From contig NZ_CP123897.1 in the NCBI RefSeq assembly GCF_029910655.1, forward strand, positions 1,302,001 through 1,366,000: 64,000 bases of DNA. Direction: 5' to 3'. This stretch comes from Methylomonas sp. UP202 (GTDB lineage: Bacteria; Pseudomonadota; Gammaproteobacteria; Methylococcales; Methylomonadaceae). Positions 27,504 through 39,372 of the stretch are shown here, one piece after another (within the stretch, counting starts at the first letter, position 1; the number at the start of each line of letters is the position of its first letter). The notes beneath the pieces are model-generated. The model was not told where the DNA came from, did not search any database, and was given only the letters and a program-made list of their open reading frames with translations. Made by a program: the position numbers and the translations under genes.

Positions 27504-27755
27504 GGCGCTTAGTCTCCTAGTCAAATTGGCGGGGCATTCTACGCTACCGCGGTTAAGTGGGTTGGATCAGGTGGCGAATGTTTGAGCTGGCCCTGATTTT
27601 CACGGCGAACGAGTCCGGCCTTTCCAAGGGCAGACAGCATTGCCTATTCCCTAAGTCCGTTTACGGAATCGTTTGTCTCGACGTGTCGGCCTGCAAGGGT
27701 TACCGCGTCGTCGGAGGTAAATGAGCCGGATGATGACGCGCCGGTAAACCGTAGG

Positions 27756-28766
27756 CTAAATTTTAACGGTTCGACCTTCGGCGGCGGCTTGCAGCGCGGC
27801 GACGATGATGCGGCAATTGGCGCGGGCGTCGTCCAGCGACAATGCCGGGTCGCGGTTATTTAGCACGCAATCTGAAAAATGTTCGATTTCCAGCCGGAAA
27901 TGGTTGCTGTAAGGTAAACGCTCTTCGGATTGACGGCCGTCTTCGGTCCACCAGGAAATCACCGGCACGTCGCCCGGCAGCTGCCAGACTACGTGGCATT
28001 TAATGCCGCCGTGGGTGCCGATGATTTCGTATTCGCAACGACGAGCCCGCTCGAAGCTGAAATCGAAGTGACCGTAGCGGCCGTCGCCGAAATCGACAAT
28101 GCCGCTAGTGACACTGTCGGCGCCGCTTTCGACGTATTTGGAAACGGCGCTGACCGCCAGTGGTGCTTGCCGGAAAAACAGCCGGAGGCTGTGAATTGCG
28201 TAGCAGCCGATATCCCACATCGCTCCGCCACCGTGCGCGGTGTCGTCGGCCAGCCGATAAAGGCGGGCCGGTCTCATCATGAACGAGTAACTGGCCCTGA
28301 CCGAGCGGATCTCGCCGATCAAACCGGCGTTTATCAATTCAAGAACCCGCTGATGCTGCGGATGGAAACGGTACATAAAGCCTTCCATGACTTTGACATT
28401 GTAGCGGCGGGCGGCAATTTCGATGGCATCGATATCGGCAATCGTCAGCGCCATCGGTTTTTCGCACAAGACGTGCTTGCGGTGTTCGATAGCCCGCAAA
28501 GCCCATTCGGCGTGTTCTTGATTCGCCATCGGCAAATACACCGCTTGCACGTCGTCGTCTTTAAGCAGGGCATCGAGATTGTCGTAGCACTGTGCTCCGG
28601 TCGGCTTTGGCGCGTATTTGGCTAGCGTTTCGGTGGCGGCACCGGGGCGGCGGCTGGCGATCGCCACCAATTCGGCGTTGTCGGCTTCGACGATGGCCGG
28701 CAGCAGACGTTCGTTGATGCGTGCGGCGCCGAGGATTCCCCAGCGTAGTCGGGTCGGATTGTTCAT
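27756..28766 (-). CDS. Gfo/Idh/MocA family oxidoreductase
   Basis: A 336-residue NAD(P)-dependent dehydrogenase. The N-terminal Rossmann motif is WGILGAARINERLLPA; the conserved VLCEKPMAL carries the family's catalytic-region lysine, and FMYRFHPQH lies in the substrate domain. Members act on sugars, inositols or related polyols; the substrate cannot be told here. The gene is single, with no sugar operon around it. Confidence 0.92.
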   Translation of the reverse strand: MNNPTRLRWGILGAARINERLLPAIVEADNAELVAIASRRPGAATETLAKYAPKPTGAQCYDNLDALLKDDDVQAVYLPMANQEHAEWALRAIEHRKHVLCEKPMALTIADIDAIEIAARRYNVKVMEGFMYRFHPQHQRVLELINAGLIGEIRSVRASYSFMMRPARLYRLADDTAHGGGAMWDIGCYAIHSLRLFFRQAPLAVSAVSKYVESGADSVTSGIVDFGDGRYGHFDFSFERARRCEYEIIGTHGGIKCHVVWQLPGDVPVISWWTEDGRQSEERLPYSNHFRLEIEHFSDCVLNNRDPALSLDDARANCRIIVAALQAAAEGRTVKI

Positions 28767-28935
28767 CGTGTTTGCCTCGGATGAATCGACATTGATGGAT
28801 CAGATTAGCAGTTTGCCCGCCGACCGCAAGCCGTCGGGTTTTGGATGGCGGTCGGCGAAGCTTGGCGGCGGTCTTTTGAATGAATACCAATGCATAAGTT
28901 CCGCACATCCAGCTCGTGAAGAAACCCCCGCGCAT

Positions 28936-28968
28936 AAAAAAGGCCGAAGCGTTTCGGGCTTCGGCCTT
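28936..28968 (-). terminator. Rho-independent terminator of rpsT
   Basis: A 10-bp perfect stem AAGGCCGAAG / CTTCGGCCTT with a 9-base loop, followed on the minus strand by a run of T. It lies 23 bp beyond the rpsT stop. Confidence 0.92.
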
Positions 28969-28990
28969 GGGTTCGGTCGGCGGGGCCGTA

Positions 28991-29254
28991 TTAAGCCATC
29001 GCGCGCAGTTTATCGTTCAATCTGCTTTTGCTGCGGGCGGCTTTGTTTTTATGGATCAAGCCTTTATTGACCGCGGAATCGATCACCGGCACGGCCGATC
29101 TGAAGGCCGCTTGCGCTTGTTCTTTGTCACCGGCCTTGACGGCGGCGATAACTTTTTTGATGAACGTGCGGAGATTGCTGCGTTGTCCGGCATTGCGAAT
29201 ACGGCTTTCCTCTGCCTGACGCGCTCTCTTTTTAGCTTGTGGTGAATTAGCCAT
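28991..29254 (-). CDS. rpsT: 30S ribosomal protein S20
   Basis: An 87-residue, highly basic protein with the family N-terminus [17 protein letters not shown] and the middle [20 protein letters not shown]. It binds 16S rRNA early in small-subunit assembly. It is divergent from murJ, the usual arrangement in many gammaproteobacteria, and ends in a strong hairpin terminator. S20 is often autoregulated in translation; nothing in the short leader shows how. Confidence 0.98.
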   Translation of the reverse strand: MANSPQAKKRARQAEESRIRNAGQRSNLRTFIKKVIAAVKAGDKEQAQAAFRSAVPVIDSAVNKGLIHKNKAARSKSRLNDKLRAMA

Positions 29255-29356
29255 AGGGGTATCAAGTCGTTGGGTTGGTTAGGAACCGCGCATTATCTTT
29301 TTGGATGCTATGATTGTCAACTTTTAATTGACTCCGGACCGGCGACAGGATACGCA

Positions 29357-30901
29357 GTGAGCAAGCAATTATATAAGTCGACGGCGATAGTCGGCAGCAT
29401 GACGATGATATCGCGAGTCATGGGCTTTATCCGGGACATGTTGGTCGCAAACCTGTTTGGCGTCAACGCCGATACCGATGCCTTCTTCGTGGCGTTTCGG
29501 ATTCCGAATTTATTGCGGCGTTTGTTTGCTGAGGGTGCGTTCGCCCATGCCTTCGTACCGGTACTTGCCGAATATAGCGGGCAAGGCGAACGTTCCGCGT
29601 TGCGAGGCTTCATCGATCGTACCTTCGGTACGCTGGCGGGGTTGTTGTTTTTAATGACGTTGTTGGGCACGATGGCCGCGCCCTTGCTGATACTCTTGGT
29701 GGCGCCGGGATTCGTCGCCGATCACGCTCATTTCGTGCCGGCGGCGGAGATGCTCAGAATCACATTGCCGTATCTGTTTTTCATCTCGCTGGTAGCGTTC
29801 GCCGGGGCAATCCTGAACGCGGAGGGCCGATTCGCGGTCCCGGCACTGACGCCGGTCATCTTGAATCTGGTGATGATCGCGGCGGCGGTCTGGCTGGCTC
29901 CCCATCTGGAGCGGCCGATCACCGCATTGGCTTGGGGCGTATTCGCGGCGGGGATTATGCAGCTGTTGTTTCAAATTCCGTCGCTTTGGCGGATTGGTTT
30001 GATGCCGAGGCCGCGCTGGGCTTACCGCGATCCGGGCGTACAGCGCGTCGTCAAGCTGATGTTGCCGGCCATTTTCGGCGTCTCGGTGGCCCAGATCAAC
30101 ATGCTGGTTGGTACGTTGATCGCCTCCTTTCTGGCGGCCGGTAGCGTGTCCTGGCTGTATTATTCCGACCGTCTGGTAGAGTTTCCGCTCGGCATTCTTG
30201 GCGTCGCGTTGTCGACGGTGATTTTACCGAATCTATCGAAAAACCATATCGCCGCCGACCGTGCCGCATTTTCGGCGGCTCTGGATTGGGGGTTAAAGCT
30301 GGTGGTGCTGATCGGCGTGCCGGCCACCCTGGGATTGACCCAATTGGCCGAGCCGCTATTATCCACATTGTTTCAATACCATGAGTTCGGTGTCGAAGAC
30401 GTGCATATGACGGGCAGAAGCCTAGCCGCCTACGCACTGGGTTTACTGGCTTTGATGTTGATCAAAATCCTGGTTCCGGGTTTTACCGCTCGCCTGGATA
30501 CCCGATCGCCAGTGCGCTTCGGGATGAGTGCCGTCGCCGCGAACGGGGTGTTGAATCTGTTGTTGGTGCCGTTTTTAGCTCACGCCGGGGTGGCGCTGGC
30601 CGCCACGCTCGCCGCCTATCTGAATGCCGGGCTGTTACTGAACGCCTTATTGCGGAACGGCACCTATCGGCCGCGGCCGGGCTGGTTGGCGTTCGCGGCT
30701 AGGATTGTGATCGCGTCCGCGACGATGTCGGGCTTTTTGATTTACTTTGTCCAGCCGGAAGTCTGGTTCAGCTGGGGCGCCGGCCAGCGCGGCCTGCAAC
30801 TCGGCGCGGCGGTCGGCGGGGCGATCGCAGTGTATGCGGCGGTGCTTTTGATCTGCGGTTTGCGGCCGAGGGACTTGAGTTTTTCCGTCGCGCCATCATA
30901 G
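29357..30901 (+). CDS. murJ: Lipid II flippase MurJ
   Basis: About 514 residues of the MviN/MurJ (MOP superfamily) type with some 14 membrane segments. It flips the peptidoglycan precursor lipid II across the inner membrane. Conserved starting region: STAIVGSMTMISRVMGFIRD, then FFVAFRIPNLLRRLFAEGAF. GTG at 29357 with an upstream AGGA is preferred; the frame extends 29 codons further left but that stretch overlaps the rpsT promoter zone and looks non-native. It is divergent from rpsT. Confidence 0.96.
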   Translation: MSKQLYKSTAIVGSMTMISRVMGFIRDMLVANLFGVNADTDAFFVAFRIPNLLRRLFAEGAFAHAFVPVLAEYSGQGERSALRGFIDRTFGTLAGLLFLMTLLGTMAAPLLILLVAPGFVADHAHFVPAAEMLRITLPYLFFISLVAFAGAILNAEGRFAVPALTPVILNLVMIAAAVWLAPHLERPITALAWGVFAAGIMQLLFQIPSLWRIGLMPRPRWAYRDPGVQRVVKLMLPAIFGVSVAQINMLVGTLIASFLAAGSVSWLYYSDRLVEFPLGILGVALSTVILPNLSKNHIAADRAAFSAALDWGLKLVVLIGVPATLGLTQLAEPLLSTLFQYHEFGVEDVHMTGRSLAAYALGLLALMLIKILVPGFTARLDTRSPVRFGMSAVAANGVLNLLLVPFLAHAGVALAATLAAYLNAGLLLNALLRNGTYRPRPGWLAFAARIVIASATMSGFLIYFVQPEVWFSWGAGQRGLQLGAAVGGAIAVYAAVLLICGLRPRDLSFSVAPS

Positions 30902-30961
30902 TCATGTAGAATAATTGGGGTTCGACGAAGTCGAATAAACGTTTAATTCAGTCAACTATCT

Positions 30962-31789
30962 ATGAAAACGAAAACAATCGGTTTTATCGGCGGCGGCAAC
31001 ATGGCGACCAGTTTGATCCGCGGCCTGATCGCCAGCGGCCACTCGCCCCGGCAGATCTGGGTATCGGACACTTCGGCTGAGCTGTTGAACGCTCACGCCG
31101 ATCAACTGCACGTGAATACCGCCCGCGATAACGCGACCGTCGTTAACGAAGCCGAGGTCGTCGTGTTGGCGATCAAGCCGCAAGTATTGCGTGAGGTGGC
31201 GCTGGAAATCGCGCCACTACTGAAACACAAGCATGGGTTGATGGTTTCGATCGCCGCCGGTATCGGCCAGCAAAGCTTGGCGTTATGGCTGGGCGGCGAC
31301 ACGGCGATCGTGCGCTGTATGCCCAACACGCCGGCCTTGGTTTTGACCGGCGCCACCGCATTGCACGCCAACGCCAATGTCAACGACGAACAAAAAGACT
31401 TGGCCGAGAACATCCTGCGAGCGGTTGGGCTGACGTTGTGGGTGGATGACGAAGCCGAATTGGACACGGTCACCGCGGTATCCGGCAGCGGTCCAGCCTA
31501 TTTCTTCCTGTTGATGGAAGCGATGGAAGCCGCCGCGTTGCAAATGGGCCTGGACGAACGTAGCGCCCGCTTGCTGATTCAGCAAACCGCGCTCGGCGCG
31601 GCGAAGATTGCTCTGGAATCGGCCGATTCGCCGGCCCAGTTGCGGGCCAGGGTGACCTCGCCTGGCGGCACCACGCAGCGCGCCGTCGAAACCTTCCAGC
31701 AGGGAGGCTTCGAGGCGCTGGTGTCCAAGGCTTTGCACGCGGCGCGGGATAGATCGGTTGAAATGGCCAAACAATTGGGAGCCGATTGA
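30962..31789 (+). CDS. proC: Pyrroline-5-carboxylate reductase
   Basis: A 275-residue enzyme making proline from pyrroline-5-carboxylate with NAD(P)H. It has the N-terminal Rossmann motif IGFIGGGNMATSLIRGL, VVVLAIKPQVL, and the signature VTAVSGSGPAYFFLLMEAM with VTSPGGTTQRAVE near the end. The length is normal. It forms an operon with yggT downstream (stop overlaps or abuts the next start), an arrangement conserved across gammaproteobacteria. Confidence 0.97.
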   Translation: MKTKTIGFIGGGNMATSLIRGLIASGHSPRQIWVSDTSAELLNAHADQLHVNTARDNATVVNEAEVVVLAIKPQVLREVALEIAPLLKHKHGLMVSIAAGIGQQSLALWLGGDTAIVRCMPNTPALVLTGATALHANANVNDEQKDLAENILRAVGLTLWVDDEAELDTVTAVSGSGPAYFFLLMEAMEAAALQMGLDERSARLLIQQTALGAAKIALESADSPAQLRARVTSPGGTTQRAVETFQQGGFEALVSKALHAARDRSVEMAKQLGAD

Positions 31790-31803
31790 TGGGAAGCAAT
31801 TAC

Positions 31804-32364
31804 ATGACCGATCCGGTGGTATTCCTGATCGACACGCTGTTTTCGCTGTACATCCTGGCGGTGATGTTGCGGTTTTTGCTGCAGTGGACGCAGGCGGATT
31901 TTTACAATCCGGTCTCGCAGTTTCTGGTGAAAGTCACCCATCCGCCGTTGCGGGTGATGCGCCGCTTCATACCGGCATTCGGCCGCATCGACAGTTCGTC
32001 GCTAGTGCTGGCCTTGCTGTTGCAAATGTTGGCGAACTTTGCGATTTTGGCGGTCAAGGACTTGTCGGTCGGTTTTGTCGCGCTAGCCTTGCTGTCGTTC
32101 GCCGATCTGCTGAAAATGATCCTCGATATTTTCGTGTACGCGATTTTCGCGGCGGCGATTCTGAGCTGGTTCGCGCCCGGCAACTATAGCGGTGCGTCGT
32201 CGATACTTTACAGCTTGACCGAGCCCTTGCTGAACGTCTGCCGGCGGGTGATACCCGATTTAGGCGGCATAGACCTTTCGCCGTTGGCCGCGCTAGTGTT
32301 GCTGCAACTGGCTAAGATGATGGTATTGCCGCCGTTGCATCAATTGATCGCGATTTTGGGCTGA
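31804..32364 (+). CDS. yggT: YggT family membrane protein
   Basis: About 187 residues with two copies of the YGGT domain, each a pair of membrane helices around PVSQFLVKVTHPPLRVMRRFIP-like and TEPLLNVCRRVIPDLGGIDL motifs. The function is poorly defined; family members have been tied to osmotic stress and to membrane or division processes. ATG at 31804 is chosen with GGGAAG upstream; ATG at 31789, overlapping the proC stop, is possible. Co-transcribed with proC. Confidence 0.92.
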   Translation: MTDPVVFLIDTLFSLYILAVMLRFLLQWTQADFYNPVSQFLVKVTHPPLRVMRRFIPAFGRIDSSSLVLALLLQMLANFAILAVKDLSVGFVALALLSFADLLKMILDIFVYAIFAAAILSWFAPGNYSGASSILYSLTEPLLNVCRRVIPDLGGIDLSPLAALVLLQLAKMMVLPPLHQLIAILG

Positions 32365-32378
32365 CGAGGCGGGCGGCG

Positions 32379-34262
<1,884 letters not shown>

Positions 34263-36839
34263 TTAAAAAGGTAGGTCTAGGTCGGGTTTGATTTGTAGCA
34301 ACAGCTGTTTGAACTGATCTTGAATCCGGCGTAGCGCATCCTTGGTGTCCGCCTCGAAGCGGGCGGTCAGCGCCGGCGTGGTGTTGGACGCGCGAATCAG
34401 TCCCCAGCCGTCGGCGAATTCGATGCGCAGTCCGTCGATGTCGATGACCTTAGCGTTCGGGAAGCGGGCATTGCCGGCCAATTGGGTCATCACGGCCGCC
34501 GCTTCGCCCTCGGCGAGCGGAATCAGCAACTCCGGCGTGCTGATGCTATCGGGCAGATCGGAGAACACGTCGCTGCTGGAACGCATGTCGGCCGACAGAA
34601 TCTCGATCAAGCGCGCCGCCGCGTACAGGCCGTCGTCGAAGCCGAACCAGCGGTCGTTGAAAAAGATATGACCGCTCATTTCGCCGGCCAGCGCCGCGCC
34701 GGTCTCGTGGAGTTTGGCTTTCATCATCGAATGGCCGCTCTTCCACATCAACGGCCGGCCGCCGCGCTTCCTGATTTGCTCTTCCAAATGCTTGGAACAT
34801 TTGACGTCGAAAATCACTTCGGCGCCAGGCTTGCCGGCCAGCACGTCACGGGCGAACAACATCAATTGCCGATCCGGCCAGATGATTTTGCCCGACGAAT
34901 CGACCACGCCCAAGCGGTCGGCGTCCCCGTCGAACGCGACGCCGACATCGGCGCCGTAATGCTTGACCGCGCCGATCAGGTCCGCCAAATTCTCCGGCTT
35001 GCTGGGATCGGGATGGTGGTTGGGAAAATGCCCGTCGATATCGCAAAACAATTCGACAATATCGCAGCCCATCGTTTTCAACAGCATCGGGGCCAGCAAA
35101 CCGGCGGCACCGTTGCCGCAATCGACGACGACCTTCATCGGCCGGACCAGATGCACGTCGTCGGCGATCGTGCCGATATATTCGTTGCTGAACGCGGTAT
35201 TCAACTCGACCTTGCCGAGTTCGCCCTGGCGAAAGTCGCGGGCCAGCGTGCGCTGCTTGAGCTGCTGAATCGCCGGGCCGGCCAGGGTTTCGCCGTTCAG
35301 TACCAGTTTCAGTCCGTTGTAGTCGGGCGGATTGTGACTGCCGGTGATCATGATGCCGGTGCGGCCCTCGCAATGGCGGGCGACAAAATACAGTAGCGGC
35401 GTTGGCACCAGGCCGATGTCCAGCACGTTGCAACCGGTCGAGCGGATGCCGGCCACCAGGGCTTCGGCCAACGCCGGACTGGACAGCCGGCCGTCGCGGC
35501 CGACGACGACGGTGGGCACTTGTTGTTCCAGCGCCAGACTGGCGAAAGCGGCGCCGATGTTGCGCACGCCGTCCTGGGTCAGGCCGCGGCCGACAATGCC
35601 GCGAATGTCGTAGCCGCGAAAACTGTCGGCGAAGTCGTTGCGCGCGGGTCGTGGCGGCGGCGCGGATGGCTTGGGCGCCGGGCTGGAGGCCGGCGCTGGG
35701 TGTGGGGCCAGGCCGGGTTCGGTGTCGGCCGGTTGGCCTAGCGAAACCGGCGCGGTATTCAACGTGATCGGCGCCGTATTCAGCGAAATCGGCGCGGTGG
35801 CGACCGGTCTTACCGCCGACTGAGGCGCTTCTTCGACGAAGTCGATGTCGAAGGATTCGTCGAAAAAGTCGTGGTCGTCGGCGAAACCGGTGCCGGTCGG
35901 CTCGGCGGTCTGTTCTTGTTGCAAGATGCGCTTGAATTGCGCCAGCGCTGAGATGATCGGCTGCATTTCTTCGAGCAATACCGGGTAGTTGCCGACCTTC
36001 TTGCCGGCCATCATGTCCTTGGCGGCTTTTAAAATCACGCTTTGGTCATGATGCAGAAAGTCGTGCAATTTGCGGTAGCCGATAAAGAATCCCAGGCAGG
36101 CCAACATGGCCGGAATCAGGACAATGCTGGCGAACAATACCGTGTTGCCGGCGCTGTCGCCGCTACCGATCCAGAGATCGAGTTGCCAGCGGGTGTTGGT
36201 CAACGGCAGGGATTGCGGTTCGTCGAGTTTGGCGGCCGGGTTGCCGGCACTGGCAATCACGCTCTGGTCCTGTTTGATTTCGATCAGGCCCGCATTGAAA
36301 ATGGTTCTGGACAGGAGTTGCTGAACCAGATCCGGTTTCAGGCTGACCAGTATGGCCCCCAGCGTCTGCTGGTTGGCGACGACGGCGCTGGTGATCGCCA
36401 GATGGCGGTGTTCGCCCTCGCCTTGCACCATCGGCTTTTGTTTGGCCGTCAACGTGGCGCGCACCATTTCCAGATCGGCAAAACCCATGTTTGGCGTTTG
36501 CGTCAGTTCCGGCTCGCTGACGGTGGCCGGCAGAATGCGGACCCGCAAGGCCTGAGGTATCGCGTCTTGCAGCCGGGCGGCCAGCTTGTCCAAATCGGCG
36601 CGGCCTGCGCCGGCGGCCAGGGCATTGGCGACTTCGGGCGACTGCGCCAGACCGTCCACTACTTTTTGCAGGGTGTCGATCTGACTGGCAACGCCGACCG
36701 ACATTACGCCGGCAATCGCGGTGACGCTGGATTGCTCGGTATCGCGGACGTTGGCCGCCGCCAGCCAGTAGCCGGCGGCACCGGTGACCAGCACCATCAA
36801 AGCCGCTATCGCGGCCACTATGCTAAATATTCGGCCCAT
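34263..36839 (-). CDS. algC: Phosphomannomutase/phosphoglucomutase with membrane sensor-like N-terminal extension
   Basis: About 858 residues, nearly twice the catalytic core. Residues ~1-330 form a membrane-anchored extension: helix 7-28, a periplasmic region, a second helix (GNTVLFASIVLIPAMLACLG), then a cytoplasmic linker rich in proline/alanine with a repeated SLNTAP/TLNTAP unit. The C-terminal ~460 residues are the phosphohexomutase: phosphoserine loop MITGSHNPPDYNG, metal loop DGDADRLG, sugar loop GEMSGH. It interconverts mannose/glucose 1- and 6-phosphates for polysaccharide and LPS. ATG at 36839 has GGAG upstream; longer frames overlap dut. Similar long forms accompany dut/argB in other gammaproteobacteria. 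Confidence 0.93.
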   Translation of the reverse strand: MGRIFSIVAAIAALMVLVTGAAGYWLAAANVRDTEQSSVTAIAGVMSVGVASQIDTLQKVVDGLAQSPEVANALAAGAGRADLDKLAARLQDAIPQALRVRILPATVSEPELTQTPNMGFADLEMVRATLTAKQKPMVQGEGEHRHLAITSAVVANQQTLGAILVSLKPDLVQQLLSRTIFNAGLIEIKQDQSVIASAGNPAAKLDEPQSLPLTNTRWQLDLWIGSGDSAGNTVLFASIVLIPAMLACLGFFIGYRKLHDFLHHDQSVILKAAKDMMAGKKVGNYPVLLEEMQPIISALAQFKRILQQEQTAEPTGTGFADDHDFFDESFDIDFVEEAPQSAVRPVATAPISLNTAPITLNTAPVSLGQPADTEPGLAPHPAPASSPAPKPSAPPPRPARNDFADSFRGYDIRGIVGRGLTQDGVRNIGAAFASLALEQQVPTVVVGRDGRLSSPALAEALVAGIRSTGCNVLDIGLVPTPLLYFVARHCEGRTGIMITGSHNPPDYNGLKLVLNGETLAGPAIQQLKQRTLARDFRQGELGKVELNTAFSNEYIGTIADDVHLVRPMKVVVDCGNGAAGLLAPMLLKTMGCDIVELFCDIDGHFPNHHPDPSKPENLADLIGAVKHYGADVGVAFDGDADRLGVVDSSGKIIWPDRQLMLFARDVLAGKPGAEVIFDVKCSKHLEEQIRKRGGRPLMWKSGHSMMKAKLHETGAALAGEMSGHIFFNDRWFGFDDGLYAAARLIEILSADMRSSSDVFSDLPDSISTPELLIPLAEGEAAAVMTQLAGNARFPNAKVIDIDGLRIEFADGWGLIRASNTTPALTARFEADTKDALRRIQDQFKQLLLQIKPDLDLPF

Positions 36840-36856
36840 CGCGGCGGCTCCGGATT

Positions 36857-37312
36857 TTAATGACGGCCGCTGTGGCCGAAGCCGCCGGCGCCGCGTTGGC
36901 TGTCGGCGAATTCGGCCACGCATTCGAATTCGGCCTGGACCACCGGAACGAACACCATTTGGGCGATGCGCTCGCCGACTTCGACGGTAAACGTCTCGCT
37001 GCCCCGGTTCCAGCACGATACGAAGATTTGGCCTTGATAATCCGAATCGATCAGGCCGACCAGGTTGCCGAGCACAATGCCGTGTTTATGGCCTAGGCCG
37101 GAGCGCGGCAACAATACAGCGGCCAGATGCGGATCGTCGATGTGAATCGCCAGGCCGGTCGGGATCAACGTGCTGGCGCCGGGTTGCAGCGTCAGCGGCG
37201 CGTCCAGGCAGGCCCTCAGGTCCAGGCCGGCCGAACCGTCGGTGGCGTATGCCGGCAGCGGAATGTCGTGGCCCAGACGGGGATCAAGAACTTTTAGTTG
37301 AATTTTTCGCAT
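36857..37312 (-). CDS. dut: dUTP diphosphatase
   Basis: A 151-residue trimeric-type dUTPase that removes dUTP and supplies dUMP. All five motifs are visible: [48 protein letters not shown] and the glycine-rich tail [12 protein letters not shown]. It overlaps the 3' end of coaBC by 29 bp on the same strand and lies 17 bp before algC. Confidence 0.98.
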   Translation of the reverse strand: MRKIQLKVLDPRLGHDIPLPAYATDGSAGLDLRACLDAPLTLQPGASTLIPTGLAIHIDDPHLAAVLLPRSGLGHKHGIVLGNLVGLIDSDYQGQIFVSCWNRGSETFTVEVGERIAQMVFVPVVQAEFECVAEFADSQRGAGGFGHSGRH

Positions 37313-38489
37313 GAAAATGTTCCGCGATCAGAGTGATGAGTTGCTCGGCCAGGGCGGATTTTTCGGTCATCGCCAAGCTCGCGGCCCCGCCTGGCCAATA
37401 GACTTGCAGGGCATTGCGATCTCTATCGAAACCGCCGTCTTCACGGCCAATCCAGTTGGCGGCGATCATGTCCAGATTTTTGGCGATCAATTTGCCTCGG
37501 GCGTAATTTTCCAGGTCGTCGGTTTCGGCGGCGAAGCCGACCACGAACGGCTTGGGCTTTAACGCGGCGACGTCGGCGACGATGTCCGGATTTTGGGTTA
37601 ATGCTATCACCGAGGCGCCCCGCCCCTTTTTTAATTTGACGGGGGCGATCTCGCTGGGTCGGTAATCGGCCACCGCCGCCGCGCCGATGTAGATATCGGC
37701 TTCGCTCATGCGTGTCATGACCGCCGCGTGCATGTCGGCGGCGGTTTCGACGTCGATGCGTTCGAGGCCCGGTGGTGTCGGCAACGCTACCGGGCCGCTG
37801 ACCAGCGTGACTTGCGCACCGGCCCGAGCCGCCGCCGCCGCCAATGCGTATCCCATCTTGCCGGAACTGCGATTGCTGATAAAGCGCACCGGGTCCAGCG
37901 CTTCGCGGGTTGGGCCGGCGCTGACCACCAGTCGCGCGCCTCGTAGCGGTCGGTCCCGATCGTCCGACAACAGGCAGTCGCAAAGCTCGGCGGGCTCGAG
38001 CATCCGCCCCGGTCCCAGTTCGCCGCAAGCCTGCTCGCCGCTGGCAGGTCCCAACACGCGAACGCCGTCGGCCGCCAGTGTAGCGAGATTGCGTTGGGTG
38101 GCGGGCTTGGCCCACATGGCTTGGTTCATGGCAGGTGCGACATAGACCGGACAGTCGGCGGCCAGCAGCAGCGTGGACAACAAGTCGTCGGCCAGACCGT
38201 GCGCCAATTTTGCCAGCAGATTGGCACTCGCCGGGGCGACGACGACGATGTCGGCCCAGCGCGCCAGATGAATATGGCCCATCGCCTGTTCCTGGCCGGC
38301 ATCCAGCAAATGCAGGTGAACGGCGTGGCCGCTCAGCGCCTGGAAGGTCAGCGGGGCGACGAATTCGCGGGCGGCGGCGGTCATGACGACGCGCACCTCG
38401 CAGCCCTGCTTGCGCAACAGGCGAACCAATTCCGCCGCCTTGTAGGCCGCGATACCGCCGCAAACTCCCAGTAATATGCGTTTGTTAAT
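37284..38489 (-). CDS. coaBC: Phosphopantothenoylcysteine decarboxylase / phosphopantothenate-cysteine ligase
   Basis: A bifunctional enzyme of about 401 residues in coenzyme A synthesis. The N-terminal flavin decarboxylase has [20 protein letters not shown] and PAMNQAMW with [10 protein letters not shown]. The C-terminal ligase has [25 protein letters not shown]. The frame has no ATG, GTG or nearby TTG at the conserved start. ATT at 38489-38487 (INKRILLG) with GGGG a few bases upstream is the best candidate. The only other start is a TTG at 38582, which would add about 31 unconserved residues and overlap radC. It is divergent from radC. Confidence 0.93.
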   Translation of the reverse strand: MNKRILLGVCGGIAAYKAAELVRLLRKQGCEVRVVMTAAAREFVAPLTFQALSGHAVHLHLLDAGQEQAMGHIHLARWADIVVVAPASANLLAKLAHGLADDLLSTLLLAADCPVYVAPAMNQAMWAKPATQRNLATLAADGVRVLGPASGEQACGELGPGRMLEPAELCDCLLSDDRDRPLRGARLVVSAGPTREALDPVRFISNRSSGKMGYALAAAAARAGAQVTLVSGPVALPTPPGLERIDVETAADMHAAVMTRMSEADIYIGAAAVADYRPSEIAPVKLKKGRGASVIALTQNPDIVADVAALKPKPFVVGFAAETDDLENYARGKLIAKNLDMIAANWIGREDGGFDRDRNALQVYWPGGAASLAMTEKSALAEQLITLIAEHFHAKNSTKSS

Positions 38490-38581
38490 CGTCTTGCCCC
38501 AAAACGGTAAAGAGTTGGAATTATGGCAAACTCCCCCGGATTCTTCTATGCTTGACCCGTTTTTTCCGGCCGGGAGCGACA

Positions 38582-39256
38582 ATGAGCATCAAGGATTGGT
38601 CGGCGGACGAACGTCCCCGCGAGAAGTTGTTGCAGCGCGGCGCGGCGGCCTTGTCCGATGCCGAATTGCTGGCGATTTTCCTGCGTACCGGTATCGCCGG
38701 CAAGACGGCGGTGGATATGGCGCGCGAGCTGTTGCGCGATTTCGGCTCGTTGCGGGGGTTGCTGGCCGCCGACCGCCAGCGCTTTTGCGAAAGCAAGGGC
38801 CTGGGCGATGCCAAATACGCCCAGTTGCAAGCGGTCATGGAAATGGCGCGTCGGCATTTTTCCGAAGTGTTGAAGCGCGGCGACGCGCTGACTAGCCCGG
38901 ATGCCACTCGCGCCTACCTAAGCGCGCAATTGCGCGGTTACGATTTCGAGGTGTTCGCCTGTCTGTTTCTGGATAATCAGCATCGGGTCATCCAGTGGGA
39001 AGAATTGTTTCGCGGCACGATAGACGGGGCCAGCGTTTACCCGCGCGAAGTCGCCAAACGCGCGCTCTACCATGCGGCGGCGGCGGTGATCTTCGCCCAC
39101 AATCATCCGTCCGGTATTAACGAGCCCAGTCAGGCCGACCGATTGCTCACCGATAAGCTCAAACAAGCCCTCGGCCTGTTCGACATACGCGTACTGGATC
39201 ATTTTATTGTCGGAGACGGCTTACCCTATTCGTTTGCCGAGCATGGCTTGATATGA
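38582..39256 (+). CDS. radC: RadC family JAMM protein
   Basis: A 224-residue protein: an N-terminal helix-hairpin-helix region ([19 protein letters not shown]) and a C-terminal JAB/JAMM domain with HNHPSG...D metal motif. It was once thought to act in DNA repair, but the role is unproven. ATG at 38582 has GGGAG upstream; a frame 10 codons longer exists. It is divergent from coaBC, the usual gammaproteobacterial order. Confidence 0.95.
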   Translation: MSIKDWSADERPREKLLQRGAAALSDAELLAIFLRTGIAGKTAVDMARELLRDFGSLRGLLAADRQRFCESKGLGDAKYAQLQAVMEMARRHFSEVLKRGDALTSPDATRAYLSAQLRGYDFEVFACLFLDNQHRVIQWEELFRGTIDGASVYPREVAKRALYHAAAAVIFAHNHPSGINEPSQADRLLTDKLKQALGLFDIRVLDHFIVGDGLPYSFAEHGLI

Positions 39257-39372
39257 TATGACGCCGGGAAAGTCGGACGCGAGACTCGACTAGGGCGGCC
39301 GAGTCGAATCTCGGGAATCTTCGGGCATGCGCCGCTTGGACAGCATCAAGTCAATATCGATGGATTATAAGG

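Noticed and set aside
36840..37016. 59-codon N-terminal extension of the phosphomannomutase
   Set aside because: Arginine-rich, overlaps dut in another frame, and a good ribosome site precedes the ATG at 36839.
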